From NCBI GenBank assembly GCA_043381765.1, contig JBHJMP010000984.1, positions 1 through 28,082 of the forward strand: 28,082 nucleotides of DNA, written 5' to 3'. Below are positions 1 to 16,721 of the stretch, piece by piece. This DNA comes from Collodictyon triciliatum (Eukaryota > CRuMs). A model generated the notes under the pieces. That model did not search any database, was not told where the DNA came from, and saw only the letters and a list, made by a program, of their open reading frames with translations. The translations under genes were made by a program, and so were the position numbers. Position 1 is the stretch's first letter. Each line of letters begins with the position of its first letter.

Positions 1-121
1 CAACAATAATAATAACAATAATAATAACAATAATAATAACAATAATAATAACAATAATAACAATAATAACAATAATAATAACAATAACAATAACAATAAT
101 AATAATAACAACAACAACAAC

Positions 122-196
<75 letters not shown>
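1..196. repeat. ACAATA/AAT microsatellite at the left contig end
   Basis: Interspersed CAATAATAATAA units pass into an uninterrupted AAT tract from about 121 to 196. No coding potential is visible. The window begins inside the repeat, so the contig edge probably reflects an assembly break in low-complexity DNA. Confidence 0.95.
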
Positions 197-240
197 CAAA
201 AACAGGTATTGACTCTTTAGCAAGCTTATTTCAATAATCA

Positions 241-355
241 AAAATAATAATAATAAAATAATAATAAAATAATAATAAAATAATAATAATAATAAAATAA
301 TAATAATAATAATAATAATAAAATAATAATAATAATAAAATAAAAATAAAAATAA
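241..355. repeat. AAT/AAAT compound microsatellite upstream of the formin
   Basis: Imperfect AATAATAAAATAAT units lie about 125 bases before the formin start codon. This is the only material between the left edge and the formin 5' region apart from a short unique stretch (197-240). Confidence 0.9.
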
Positions 356-478
356 AAGGTAACAATAGTGATAGTAATGGTATATCGTAGAAAAATCAGA
401 CGTAAGAAAAAAGCTGGTATTGCAATCTTTCACTCAAGTCGATATTATCATACCCGACATCGGGTTTGGTCTCAGTAG

Positions 479-6398
<5,920 letters not shown>

Positions 6399-7154
6399 AA
6401 AAAGTGTATGAAAAGAGACAATTGGTTGTATTTAAGGCAGCCGCTTACTTGTTTCCGCCAAACCTTTTTCTCGCCCCATCCCTCAGTTGTTTCTCACGCC
6501 TCTTCTCAAGTTCCCACTGGTTTGCTTGCGTTTTTCAATCTTTTCTTGTTCCCTTTTCCCTTTTCCCTTTTCCTCATGCATTTGAATGTGTGCCGAAGCC
6601 GGATACATAGACCTTGCCTATCACCACCCATAATATTTTTTTCTATTCCTTTTCCATAAGCTGCGAAGTAGAATTTGCTTTGAATACTCGGGTTTCGTTT
6701 CTTCCTCTCATCTTTTTTTCTATTCCACATGCGACCTCTTTATTTTTCCTGCCTTTCCTATCAGAGGTATTAAAATGACAAGAGAGAAGGAAGAAAAGAA
6801 GATGATAGATTCGTCGTGGTGATGGTGGCCTCTTATGCACTTCGAGTATCTTCTGGAGGTTTTGTTTTATACGTGTGACACAAGCTGTGACTGCCGTTGA
6901 AGAGGTTGCATGAGGAATTGGTGCGAAAGGCCGAGTCGAGTAGAAACTTATAGTTTATCGGTACCAACAGAGAGAATACAAATCATGATGAAAAGTGTGT
7001 TGTTGTTTTGCTTTGGTTGGGCTAAGGTGCATAGAATCATTTCTTTTTCTTCAAGCCGCGCTTTGGGTCCTTTTGGTGCAGAATCTTTATCTGTGGTCAA
7101 TAATCTGGTTATAATGACTGGAAAAAAAAAAACGAAGATTTTCGTCAACAGAAT
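6399..7154. other. Convergent spacer between the formin and the ankyrin gene
   Basis: A pyrimidine-rich stretch (6460-6740) is followed by mixed sequence. Several short open frames exist on both strands, but none matches a family I know. Part of 7037-7154 could be an alternative last intron and exon of the ankyrin gene. A minus-strand frame around 6840-6960 is open and of normal composition but unassignable. Confidence 0.5.
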
Positions 7155-9580
7155 CTAAAATACTTCGGCCTTGATTGTGTCCACGATGGCGTCTTTTCCC
7201 AACTCTGCTGCAAACTCAATCGGGGTGTTTCCGTCACTATTGCAGAAAAAAGTTTGCTTAAGGAAAATGATTTCTGGCAAATACAAAGGGTTTCTTATTG
7301 TGTGGATATGGATGGCTTATGTATGTGAGATAGCCCCGCACAGAGGAATATTGTGGAAATGATTGAAGGATTATAGAATGTATTGACTCAAATTAAATAA
7401 AGCTGGATATGTATCTACTAGTCAATTCCGTCCAATAGTTGAGGGCTATGCTTGATGATGTACGAGATGAGGGGTATAGAGCCACCAGTAATTGCCACAT
7501 GGAGAATGTTTTCTCCTCTGCTGTTCAGCAGATTGATATTTGCTCCCTTCTCGACGAATAGAACAAACAGAGAGTCGAATCTTTGGAGCGCTGAGGGAAA
7601 AGTGGCGGTAATATGGAAAAAAAATCATTTAATTGCCCCCGATATATTTTATTCCGACGATGTCAATAAATGACAAAAGACTAACAGCATGAGGTTGCAA
7701 ATATATGAACGAGGATAATTATTTAATATCACTTAACAGATAGAAACCAAAGAATGTGCATACACAGACCTGCTTTTTGCAAGGGATAATGGTCATCCGG
7801 AAGACGCCCATCCAAAAGGACGCTGGTGTTCATTCTCATCGCCTCTGCTTTTTTCAGTATTGTGGCCGCAATCATGGCATTTCCACATGAAAAAAGCTCT
7901 GAAAATGGCGTGAACCCGCGTGAATCTGAGATACCGAAGTTGGCCCCCTTTTCAAGTAGCAAAATGGCTGTGTCCTCGTGTCCATACTTGACAGTCTGCG
8001 GTTTTATTACAATTTGTCGATGAGATTAGATCAGCTCCCCGACTTAATCTAAAAATGGGGTTCGATGTAATGCAGCCGGCTTTTCGTTTGGGATTAAAAT
8101 ATGTCAGTTGAAAGACACATCGACGCACGCTTCTTATACCTATATTTACCTGATGTAGTGGCGTTCTCTTGTCCTTTGTTAATACATCTAGAGAGCCGCC
8201 ACGATCTATGAGCATCTGCACAATTTCGGTCTTTCCGTGTGTCTGTATCAGGGTCAGTTAGATGACTTGTAATTTCAATGAGAATATCAATTATATAAAA
8301 TGGAATAAACCAGTAGGCCTTCTGTATTCCCATAGAATTTTTTTTAAAAAAAAGAAGAATATGGAGTATTAAAAGAGCAACGTAAGGAGAGGAAATATGC
8401 GATACATAAGACTAGAAAATGCCGTTACTGCTGCCCAATGCATCGGTGTCCACCCGTCTAACGAGCGCATGTCGATTGGCGCCCCACGGCTCAAGAGGAC
8501 ACGGACGCATTCCACAGCTCCATTCATACAAGCAAAGTGTAACGCGGACCATCCGCGGTCATTTTGCAAGTAGACTCGCGCACCCATTTCAATCAGTGTC
8601 TTCACCACATCTTCCCGAGAACGCGCCGCAGCATTCATCAAGGGCGTGGTTTTGCTATCGTCCATGGGATCAACATCAGAGCCGTGGTTAATAAGTGTGC
8701 TGATCTCTCGGCACGAGAAGCGCTCCGCTGCGTAATGCATGGATGTTCTACCGCGCGTGAGCTTGGCTTCTGCCAGAGTTTGTTCGACGTTCTACCATGA
8801 ATTAAAATAAGTGATTTAACCCCATTTTGGCGGACAAATAGATTGGATAGATGAATGGATGGATGGATGAATGGATGAATGGATGAATGGATGAATGGAT
8901 GAATGGATGAATGGATGAATTATCACCGCTAGGACATCGGGCGTGTCTGAGCGCAGAACGGGCGTGGAAGATGGACGGCTGGGAGGGGCATGTCCTGAGC
9001 GGGAGGCGGAACGTGACTTTTCCATGGAAGCGTTTGTCCTGCCGGTTGGAATGGAGCTGCGCGTGTTGCTGGATGCGCTCCGGATGCTCCGTTGTGTGGA
9101 CTGCACTGCAACAGATGTGTTTGCATACGACGAGACGGGGCGGGACGGTGGCTTTTCCGCAACGACGTGGCGACTCAGAGACGACGACTGTTTCCTTACA
9201 AAAGCAGCGGTGTTTGTTGGACGCATCATTGGAGACGATGCCGGGCGAGTGCGGCCCGCAGGTGGTGATTCAAGGGACGAGCTGTCAAACGATGACACCA
9301 ACGAAGCCATGTTTGACTCAGGGCCGGGCTTTGTCGGCGGCTTTGAAGACAGACGCGCTTTGGCTGAGGAGCTCTCGGCTTTAGCAGCTGCACGGTCTTC
9401 TTTGGGCTTCATGGGAGATGCATTCAGCGACGACGAGCCGGACATTGTTGTGAATGCTTCGCGAGCAGGCGAAATGGGTGGCAGTGCGGCAGAAGGAGTC
9501 GAGGCGGACGAGGCGTGATCTGCAGACGGCACATTGGGCTTCGCAGGTGGGCGAGTGGGCGAGCCTTTGATCGCGTTCAT
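7155..9580 (-). CDS. Ankyrin-repeat protein with disordered N-terminus, 6 exons
   Basis: Ankyrin repeats are protein-binding scaffolds, so the partner cannot be predicted. Exons on the minus strand: 9580-8927, 8791-8429, 8242-8150, 7995-7770, 7590-7419, 7236-7155; all phases close, giving 529 residues. Residues 1-218 are Ser/Pro/Ala/Arg-rich and probably disordered. From about 219 to the end there are roughly nine ankyrin repeats, with hallmarks such as GWSALHFACMNGAVECVRVL, GWTPMHWAATHGKTEIVQML and RTPLHQTVKYG. Several of these are rebuilt only by splicing, which supports the joins. The ATG at 9580 is the first in frame after a TGA near 9645; an upstream exon cannot be excluded. The last exon may instead be spliced further (see findings). 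The gene lies about 270 bases downstream of the VHS-GAT gene on the same strand and converges with the formin. Confidence 0.88.
8843..8921. repeat. TGGATGAA octamer repeat in ankyrin gene intron 1
   Basis: About nine to ten tandem copies of TGGATGAA, with TGGA variants at the left edge, fill most of the 135-base intron between 8926 and 8792. The spliced frame skips it exactly: translating through gives an Ile-His-Pro-Ser repeat that is unlike the flanking protein. Confidence 0.92.
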
Positions 9581-9851
9581 GATCTGCTTGAGTGTCTGCG
9601 TGTAAGTCTGTGTTTGCGTGGAAAAGGATGTCGAGAAGTGTCAGCGTGATGATCATAAAGATCGACTTGGAATGACGGCTTCTGATTGGAGTTTGCTTTG
9701 GAGTGGATTCATCTCTGCTGCAACGGGTCACTTTTGTGGAATTTATGGGTTTCTGCTTCTGGCGTGTCCAGATTGGGGTGGCTGAATAGGTGAACAAGGG
9801 AGCTGAATACAAAAAAGGGGGGGAAATGGCGGATGTGTGCACTGCGCGGAT

Positions 9852-12800
9852 TTACAAGCCAAACAAGTCATCCAGGTCATCTACAAGGGGACTTTGCTTT
9901 GCGTTGACGGGCTGCATCTTTTTGCTGGATTCTGTGGTTTGGGTGAGTCTAAGTACTTCTGTGACATGCCTGTGGAGATAAAAAAAATGAAGAGAAAAAA
10001 TTCTTCGTTCATTTATGCACCCTTGTTCTCACTTATTTATCTCATTTCTGTAATATGAGCTTTCTCGTTTGCAAGAGGAATTTGGAGCTAAATCTGCAGG
10101 AATGGGAGCATCACCTGAGGGTGCCAGAAGGCTAATTGATTGGGTGTTTGTCGGCTGATATGCGGTTATATCGAACTCTAAATTCATATTAATTTTTCTT
10201 GAAACTGCTTATTTGACATGAGGTGAAAGAGCTTTTCCTTTGTTCTACTTTTTTCTTTTTGAGTCCGTTGGTTGAATGTGCAAGTACAATCGACTATTAA
10301 TGATGAAATCTGATGAATACCTTCACTTCCGAGGTCCAAGTGATGATTGTGAAGCTCAACTTTTTTCGCAGTCGCAATAATGGCTTGCTGTGGAACAACG
10401 TGTGGATTTCTGTGTGATGATTTCGGTTGTTCGGAGGATAGAAACTGCTCAAAATCATCTAAAGCAGATGAGTAGTGTCTCAACGGATCGTTGTGGATTT
10501 GAGGTGCGTTCTGCGTCACTTGATTCTGAGTATGTTGCACATATGTATCCATGGTATCAGTTGGCTTCTTGTGCAGCGCGCTTACGAGCCTATTGGTATC
10601 GCTACTTTTCTGCGTGTATTCAACAGACGGCGTCTTCGCGATGGAATCAATTTATATGGGGTTTAATATAAATATAAAAGGAATGAGTGAATGAATTATT
10701 TTATTTTTTTGCTAGAATACATGTGCACATAGTGAAAGTGTCCCCCTTTCTCTCAAAGATAGGATTTTTTCGACACATATATGTGATCAAAGTGTAATTT
10801 TTACAAATCTAGATGCAAAAAACTCGTCAAAGTCGTCGGACGGTGGCTGAATTTCAATGACTCCTTTCGGCTCCCGTGTTGGGTTCTGCTCGGGTATTTG
10901 TAGTTTCTGTCTCTCTTCTATGCAATAGACAAAGGCGTTATGTAATTATGCTTGTATTTGTCAGGTATACAGACGAATGGCATTCATGGGTAAATGTTAT
11001 ATTGGTCACCAGATGCTGGTATCAACACGCTATCTGGAGCGCATACATCGCTACTCAATACGCTCTCACCCTTGCTCATAGCATCATACAAAGTCAAAGC
11101 CCTACCTGCTTCTTCTTTTACTGATAAATAAACTTGGTTAAAGAAATGCAAGACAAATAAAAAGGATGAAAGCTGCAAAATGACATGGTTGGTCGAGTGA
11201 TTACGGTGCATAAGGTCAGATAATATTGCTCTGTCAGAAACCATGTCAATCAGCCTCAGGATTTTCTTATAAATGTCTCGACTATTCCGCTCAAAATCTG
11301 TCTCCAAGATTGAACTATAGTTTAGAATCTGAATATCAAATAAATTGTAATGGTCTCGTTTTGTTTAGAAAAAGCTAGGAGTAATCACATAAAACTGTAC
11401 CACAAATAAGCATATTGTCTTTCAAGTCTTCCTCTTTTGGATTAACATATGACAATGTATCGGCAAAGATTTGAATGGTTTCTCGAGCCACTTTAATGTC
11501 TCGTTTCAACTTCTCTTGAATTTGCTCTGGATTTGGATTAGCCAAGGATGTCCCAGGTGCTGTGTGAAAGCTATCATAGCTTTGGGTGTTATGGGAATAG
11601 CCTCCAGAACCTGTAAGCACAGAAGGGAATCCGGATGATTCTTTCATCTGTTCATGTATGGTTGGGCGGGACTAGATGAGTACTTTGAAATCAATATCGA
11701 GCACAACGGATTCAAAATTGTGCATTAGCCTCAGTTTACTATATATCAGCAATTAACAAAAACTCATTTGCACAAAGAGGTGAGTATACTAGAATTTACA
11801 TGTTTATGGTAAGTCTTGGATGGTTGCTCAAACGATGGTGCGCTTGGGGTGACTTTCGTTTTGTTGTCTAATTGGGCTTTTGTGTGTACAGAAAGGTTAA
11901 ATGTATGAGTATTGCGTTTAAACGGCGGTTCATCATTACAAATATGAGCGGTTGATTATTGTTCATAAGAGAAATAAGCGTACGTTGAGATTGTCTAAAA
12001 TATTTATAGGTAAATGGGTCATTTGCACTTGAGGTTCCCTTTGGGAAGCTAGTTCCTATTTTTGTTGATGACAAAAAAAAAAAGATGAATTTTAATATGT
12101 TAACAGATATTAAAGAAAGACATGAAAAAGAGCATTATATTATTTTGGTAATAGCGTCCACAAAGCCACCTGAGTCTCGGAGTTGGTTGTAAATTAGGTA
12201 AAAGTAAGGGATATCTCGGCTGCTGCGAAATACAGTGCCCCAGGCTTCGATCAACTCATATATTTTGGACCGAATCTCGTGTTCTGACTGAAATCCCATT
12301 GTTATATATCGGCACTGCAACATATTGACATATCCTGATAGAAATAGCGGTAGACAAACAAACCCTTTTGAATGAGACACTCAATAACTCATCCATGAAA
12401 TCTTCAGATCCAATACACCGATGGAATTCAGGTATGCAAGATTGCATCATCGTTTCCAGAAGCTAAAGGAGGATGAAGAATATGATTTGTTGAGTTTTTT
12501 TATCGAGGAGTTTCGAGGATATTAGGCATACCTTACGTCTGAAGCAAAAAAAAAAAAATTAAATAATTAGGATTCTAAAATGCGTGGATTATGCAAAAAA
12601 AAAAAAATAGACGTAGAAGAGGCCCAAACCGTGAGTGTGAGTTGGACAGTTTTTGCACTCTTATGTTGAAGCCTTTTTGATATGGCGACTGAGGCTTCTT
12701 TACATCTATGTGGCACTTTTTTTTGTAAGAATAAACAAAACAAACCTCGAGAATGAATCCTCCCAACTCATTTTATGCAACTTCTAGTAAGCCTGGAGAA

Positions 12801-12944
12801 AGATGGAACAAACAGAAAAAAATAAAACCTTCGCACATCCTGGTTGACTTCATAGCAGATGTGGGTGATAAGGCCGTGATCGGGACTCACGAGGGAGTCG
12901 CTGGTCGCCCGCTTAATCCGCTCCGATATGGTGATAGAAAACAT
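9852..12944 (-). CDS. VHS-GAT domain trafficking adaptor (TOM1-like), 13 exons
   Basis: TOM1-type proteins bind ubiquitinated cargo and clathrin on endosomes. Exons: 12944-12829, 12705-12630, 12462-12364, 12287-12170, 12055-11984, 11867-11800, 11671-11396, 11328-11205, 11132-11010, 10917-10805, 10633-10321, 10177-10033, 9969-9852; all phases close, giving 586 residues. VHS (about 1-141) shows RIKRATSDSL, KEASVAISKRLQ, a LLETMMQSC-type helix, SKIYELIEAWG and the closing FP. GAT (about 230-345) shows EKLKRDIKVARETIQIFADT, a middle helix around DIYKKILRLIDMVSD, and VKEEAGRALTLYD. The tail is low-complexity with acidic-aromatic motifs SDDFDEFF and LDDFEQF, and ends DDLDDLFGL. There is no GAE ear, so TOM1-like rather than GGA. 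The 3' ends of exons 7 and 8 and the start of exon 11 (10633 or 10609) are the least certain. An upstream out-of-frame ATG opens a roughly 28-codon uORF overlapping the start. Confidence 0.9.
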
Positions 12945-13356
12945 CGAGCCAGACACTATTGTAGTCTGAGTTTGTGACGAAGTTCTCTGCTACCATGACT
13001 CCGGAAGTGATACTTGTACCGAAGCGGCGTGTGCGTAGATCAAAAAAATGATGATGGCAGATCAGCAAATACTTGCGCACTGTAAATTCCAGAAATAGAT
13101 AGTGTGGTCAAATAATCCACATATGAGATCATTCTTTGAATTAGTGCAGACACAATGATCTAGCATGAATCACGATTCCGAAGAATCTGAAGCAAGGAGC
13201 TGGCAAACCAAAGCAATGCAAAGGCAAACCAACGCAAAGCAAACAAAGCAACACAAAGGCAAAGCCCACAGCTCCAAGAAAAGCAGATCATGTGCGATAA
13301 CTAATCACAACAACTTCAATTTGCTCGCTCACGCGAGAAAGCCGAGTTCCTCTTCG
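12945..13356. promoter_or_regulatory. Short divergent spacer, probable bidirectional promoter
   Basis: The VHS-GAT gene reads left from 12944 and TIM23 reads right from 13357 (or 13165). No other gene lies between them, so their transcription start sites must fall within about 410 bases. The TIM23 side holds CAAAG/AACGCAAAG-like repetitive sequence (about 13200-13265). No TATA box is obvious. Confidence 0.5.
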
Positions 13357-14623
13357 ATGTCGAAAGAGCCCAACCAGAGCGGATCCTTCTCGGACGACCA
13401 CGCGTACTCCGGCTCGAGCAGCAGCGGGAATGACCAGTACGAGCGCTTCAGCCTTCCCTCCTTCGGAAAGAGCATGTTCGATCCGTCCACAGGTTTTGGC
13501 GGAGACGATAGCGCAAACGAGTTTCTAGAAGATTCTAAGGAAGGCACATTTCTGCGTGGCTCCTCTCTTTTCATCGGCTCCAGTGCGCTCATAGGTTGAC
13601 TGCCTTTCTATTTTCTAGTATTCTGCAACTGTCCTGAGTCTGAGAATCAAAGCCTCTAAATAAGAAAGAAGAAAAGGAGAAAGAAGGAAGAAAAGTGCTC
13701 TTTTATTTGCCAGCTCTAGTGTTGCACATTTTCTTCGTGTACACCGTTTGCTGTTGAGACATATTCTTCTTCAACACCAACGCTGTACACTTCCTTTTCT
13801 CAAATCCTAATGATATATTATTGTCTGTAGGTGCTGGACTTGGTGGCTTGATTGGCGTGGCAGAAGCTGCTAGGTTTGTGAACTATGACCTGCCCATGAA
13901 TACCTACTATCAAAATACCACCCTTTCGTAATATCATGTTTGGTCATGTTCTTCTTTTTTCTTTTCTTTTTTTTAATAATGGGATAAGCACTAGTTGTCC
14001 AAGTTGAACGAATCAATCACCGCAATAATTGTACGACTATGTTGTCTCGTAGATGGAATCCTCCCTCTGCAGAGAACGCCAACCGCTTCCGCGTCAACAA
14101 ACTGCTCAACTCATGCTCACGAAATGGCACAAAGTTTGCCACAAACTTTGGAGCGATAGGTAAGAGCCCTAGACAATAACATTTGATTACAACATCATCC
14201 AAACAATCCGAAAAAAAAAACATAGCAGAATACTCCCACCATCGCTTCTCTCTAATTGCGAATCAGCATCCGTAAACTACCGTCCATATCACATACATTC
14301 CCTCATGATATTGCTTCTTTGCACAAAAGCAACCATCTTTGAGTGCACACGACGCACAATCAGCATGGCTCGAGACGACGAAGAAGATACCATCACAACA
14401 CTCGTCGCTGGCGCATCAACTGGATTCATCTATCGCTCGTTTGGTAACACCTATCAATAATTATCCATACACGAGTCAAATCTATCATCTCGTCAATCGC
14501 TCCTCACTCTTCATCACACCAGCCGGAATCGCGACAGCATCAAAGAGTGCGGCGCTCGGCGTAATCTTTGCAGCTGCATTTGAGGCTCTTAGCCAGGCCT
14601 CGCAGCTGATTCGCCCGTTCTAA
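13357..14623 (+). CDS. TIM23: Mitochondrial inner-membrane translocase subunit Tim23, 5 exons
   Basis: Tim23 forms part of the presequence translocase that imports matrix and some inner-membrane proteins. Exons: 13357-13594, 13831-13873, 14053-14159, 14330-14443, 14523-14623; all phases close, giving 200 residues, a normal Tim23 length. An acidic, Ser/Gly-rich N-terminus of about 65 residues precedes four glycine/alanine-rich membrane segments. Visible signatures are LIGAGLGGLIGVAEAAR, the matrix-loop-like NRFRVNKLLNSCSRNGT, TRRTISMARDDEED and LVAGASTGFIYRS. I chose the ATG at 13357. An in-frame ATG at 13165 would add 64 residues of Gln/Lys-rich repeat translation that resembles a 5' leader. 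The gene is divergent from the VHS-GAT gene. Confidence 0.9.
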
Positions 14624-14798
14624 GCAGCACACAACCGCCCCCAAAGGCACATCGAACAAACAAAACAAAACAAAACAAAACAAACAAACAAAAAGCTCAT
14701 GTTTCTTTCCTTGCGCTCTTCCTCGCTTTTTACCTAACTGTTGTTCAACACACCCAAACTCCCATGTCATTTTCTCTTCGGAATTTCATCCCCCTCAA

Positions 14799-14804
14799 AA
14801 TAAA
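14799..14804 (+). terminator. Candidate polyadenylation signal for TIM23
   Basis: AATAAA lies about 176 bases after the TIM23 stop, followed by A/T-rich sequence. An AAAAC-type simple repeat (about 14657-14690) lies in the presumed 3' UTR. Supported by motif and position only. Confidence 0.4.
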
Positions 14805-14920
14805 GATATTATAAAAAAAAAACACGATAAATGATCCTTAAAAAACACGTTAAAAAAAGAAAAAGAAAAAAAGTACTCAGCAGCCAGGCGATCACCAACG
14901 TGAGACACTGAACGGCAGGG

Positions 14921-15627
14921 ATGGACTCTGCTTCGCCGAACGCGCTTTCCGCCCGACCGATCCGCAAACGCAGCCAGCGGCAAACAACGCCAACCACGCG
15001 GCTGCCGGCATGGACACAACCGCCAAAGAAGCATCTGAGCGAGGTTCTTGCGCTTCGTCTTGGACTCTTGTCGCTGAATCATTCCGAGGCCTCCGCAGCA
15101 AAGGCAGAAAGTGGAGACTCTGCAGACGCGGATGACGAGGCCAACGACAATCTACAAACCTCGCAGCGTTTTGCCGAGGCAGAGCCAACTCAGACTGGCG
15201 GATTGGCTGACCCGAGTCCGCACGAAGTGTTTGATCGTGTCCCGATTTACCGAACAGCCAGCAGCCGCTATCATGCCAAAAGGTTTTTGCGCCCGCATTA
15301 TGCTGATTCGCAGTCGCATTCGTGTCGGTGGCTGGTGCCGTACAAGTCAGTTCAGAGTTTTGTCAAGGAGGTTTATTGGGATGAAGAGGAGAAATGGGCT
15401 GAAGCTGAAAAATGGGTTTGATTCCATTGGTGGACAATTCGTCATCTTTTATTCTTTCACTTTATCTTATTTTTACTTCATCTTTATCTTAGGATGATGT
15501 CCTCAAAGGTGGCACTGGGCGTGGTTTCGATATTACTGGGTTGAAGCCAAGTGGGAAAATATGGGTATTGGACGAGGAGGATAATATTGAAATGGAGAAG
15601 GAAAAGGCTAATCAAGAAGAAGAGTAG
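14921..15627 (+). CDS. Unrecognised 209-residue protein, 2 exons
   Basis: I do not recognise this protein. Exons 14921-15415 and 15493-15627 join in phase 0 across a 77-base intron (gtttga...ttag) rich in T. An in-frame TGA lies just upstream of the ATG, which supports the start. Residues 1-100 are basic, then acidic and Ala-rich. The second half has a more ordered, aromatic character: RFLRPHYADS, FVKEVYWDEEEKWAEAEKW, then after the splice DDVLKGGTGRGFDITG and LKPSGKIWVLDEED, ending in a Glu-rich tail. The glycine-rich block, rebuilt in frame, looks like a conserved motif, so I think the gene is real. No signal peptide or membrane segment is seen. Confidence 0.65.
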
Positions 15628-15660
15628 AGCAAACCAAGAGACAAATCAGATGGCAATTCA

Positions 15661-15808
15661 TTGTTTCTTTGTTTCTTTCTTTCTTTGTTTCTTTGTTTCT
15701 TTGTTTCTTTGTGTCTTTGTTTCTTTGTTTCTTTGTTTCTTTGTTTCTTTGTTTCTTTGTTTCTTTGTTTCTTTGTTTCTTTGTTTCTTTGTTTCCTTGT
15801 TTCCTTTT
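15661..15808 (+). repeat. TTTCTTTG repeat downstream of the unrecognised gene
   Basis: An imperfect array of TTTCTTTG with a few TTTCTTTC and TTTCCTTG variants. Frames through it give Phe-Leu-Cys-Phe-type repeat peptides that should not be annotated. Confidence 0.93.
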
Positions 15809-15840
15809 ATATATGTGCTGTATTCTGCTGTGGCCAAGAA

Positions 15841-15846
15841 AATAAA
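15841..15846 (+). terminator. Candidate polyadenylation signal for the unrecognised + gene
   Basis: AATAAA directly after the TTTCTTTG repeat, about 215 bases past the stop at 15627. If used, the repeat is transcribed in the 3' UTR. Motif evidence only. Confidence 0.3.
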
Positions 15847-15988
15847 TTATTTAAAGCAAAGTCACTGGCTATCTAACGACGCAAAAGGTTGACGTGTATG
15901 CGAGGAAACTCGATGTTTTGCCAGCAGACATAATGTTTTCGTTATATCTACCAGTACCAATTAATGTCGAGGTGAAAAAGAACCGTGA

Positions 15989-16257
15989 TATCAACTCTTT
16001 GAATTCCAGACGGTGGCCTGATATATTGATTAAAATATAATTCACGTATTTAAGAGTTCAAAACTTGCTCCACCAACCTGCTTGGGATTGGTGCCATCTG
16101 AGAAGTTTGAGAAATCAAATGGCATGTTGAGGTCATATTGCATATGTTTTCGTCCTCCCTTCTTCGCGTGGTCGATTGGCTGCTGAACAAAAGTTATGAG
16201 AATGCCAAAAAAAAAAAAAAAGTGCGTGGCGCTAGAGCCCCACTTCATCATGGCCAT
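15989..16257 (-). CDS. Doubtful small gene, 3 exons
   Basis: A minus-strand exon at 16182-16078 is preceded by a long T tract plus cag, and is followed by a plausible donor. It encodes QPIDHAKKGGRKHMQYDLN and a Phe/Asp/Asn-rich continuation. It can join in phase 0 to an exon starting at 16017 that stops within nine codons. An ATG cluster at 16257-16246 could supply a first exon, but its donor is unclear. The other strand is also open at about 15891-16030, so the coding strand is not settled. I do not recognise the product. Confidence 0.25.
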
Positions 16258-16721
16258 GCCTGCTGTAGAGAACTTTGTTTGAATGTCACATGGAACACAA
16301 CTTCTTCTTTTCCCACAGACAATTGTTTATATTTTGCTTTGTTGCATTCTTTTATTGGAAAGACTAGAATGTGATTGTGAGATTTTATTATCGATGAGAC
16401 ATACGAGATGTGAGAGGAGAAAGGCCCCATGTTAGAGTTAGACATTATTTGACACACAGAACAAAAGAAATCAAGAGTGCAATAGAAGAAAGGAGTATTT
16501 TGAAAAAGGAGGAGTATATAGAGGGCAACAGAAGTCTTAGAGAAGAAAGTTATGTTGGAGACCCTCATATGTTCGTTTGAAGGGAAGACGGGAGGATGAG
16601 GTGATGAAAGAGTAATTGTAAACGAAATTTTCTTGCAGCAGAGTTCGGATAGAAAGTAGCACACTTTCTTGGGGGAGGAAGCCCGAGGAAACGATGGCTC
16701 TATCTTGCAGAAAGAACCGTT
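16258..16721. other. 3' flank of the HMG-box gene
   Basis: Purine-rich on the + strand, with no recognisable gene. A long minus-strand open frame (16664-16248) is rich in Phe, Ser and Leu, like translated pyrimidine-rich DNA, and I regard it as non-coding. TTTATT (AATAAA on the minus strand) occurs near 16384. Confidence 0.45.

Noticed and set aside
8030-8090. tRNA-like GGTTCGATG element
   Set aside because: No matching A box or cloverleaf could be drawn around it, and it lies in an ankyrin gene intron.
8843-8921. Regular short repeat that could suggest a CRISPR-like array or minisatellite gene
   Set aside because: It is a head-to-tail TGGATGAA octamer without spacers, inside an intron of a eukaryotic gene.
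13165-13356. N-terminal extension of Tim23 from the upstream ATG
   Set aside because: It would add repeat-derived Gln/Lys-rich residues not typical of Tim23, and the 200-residue form from 13357 matches the family length. Not fully excluded.
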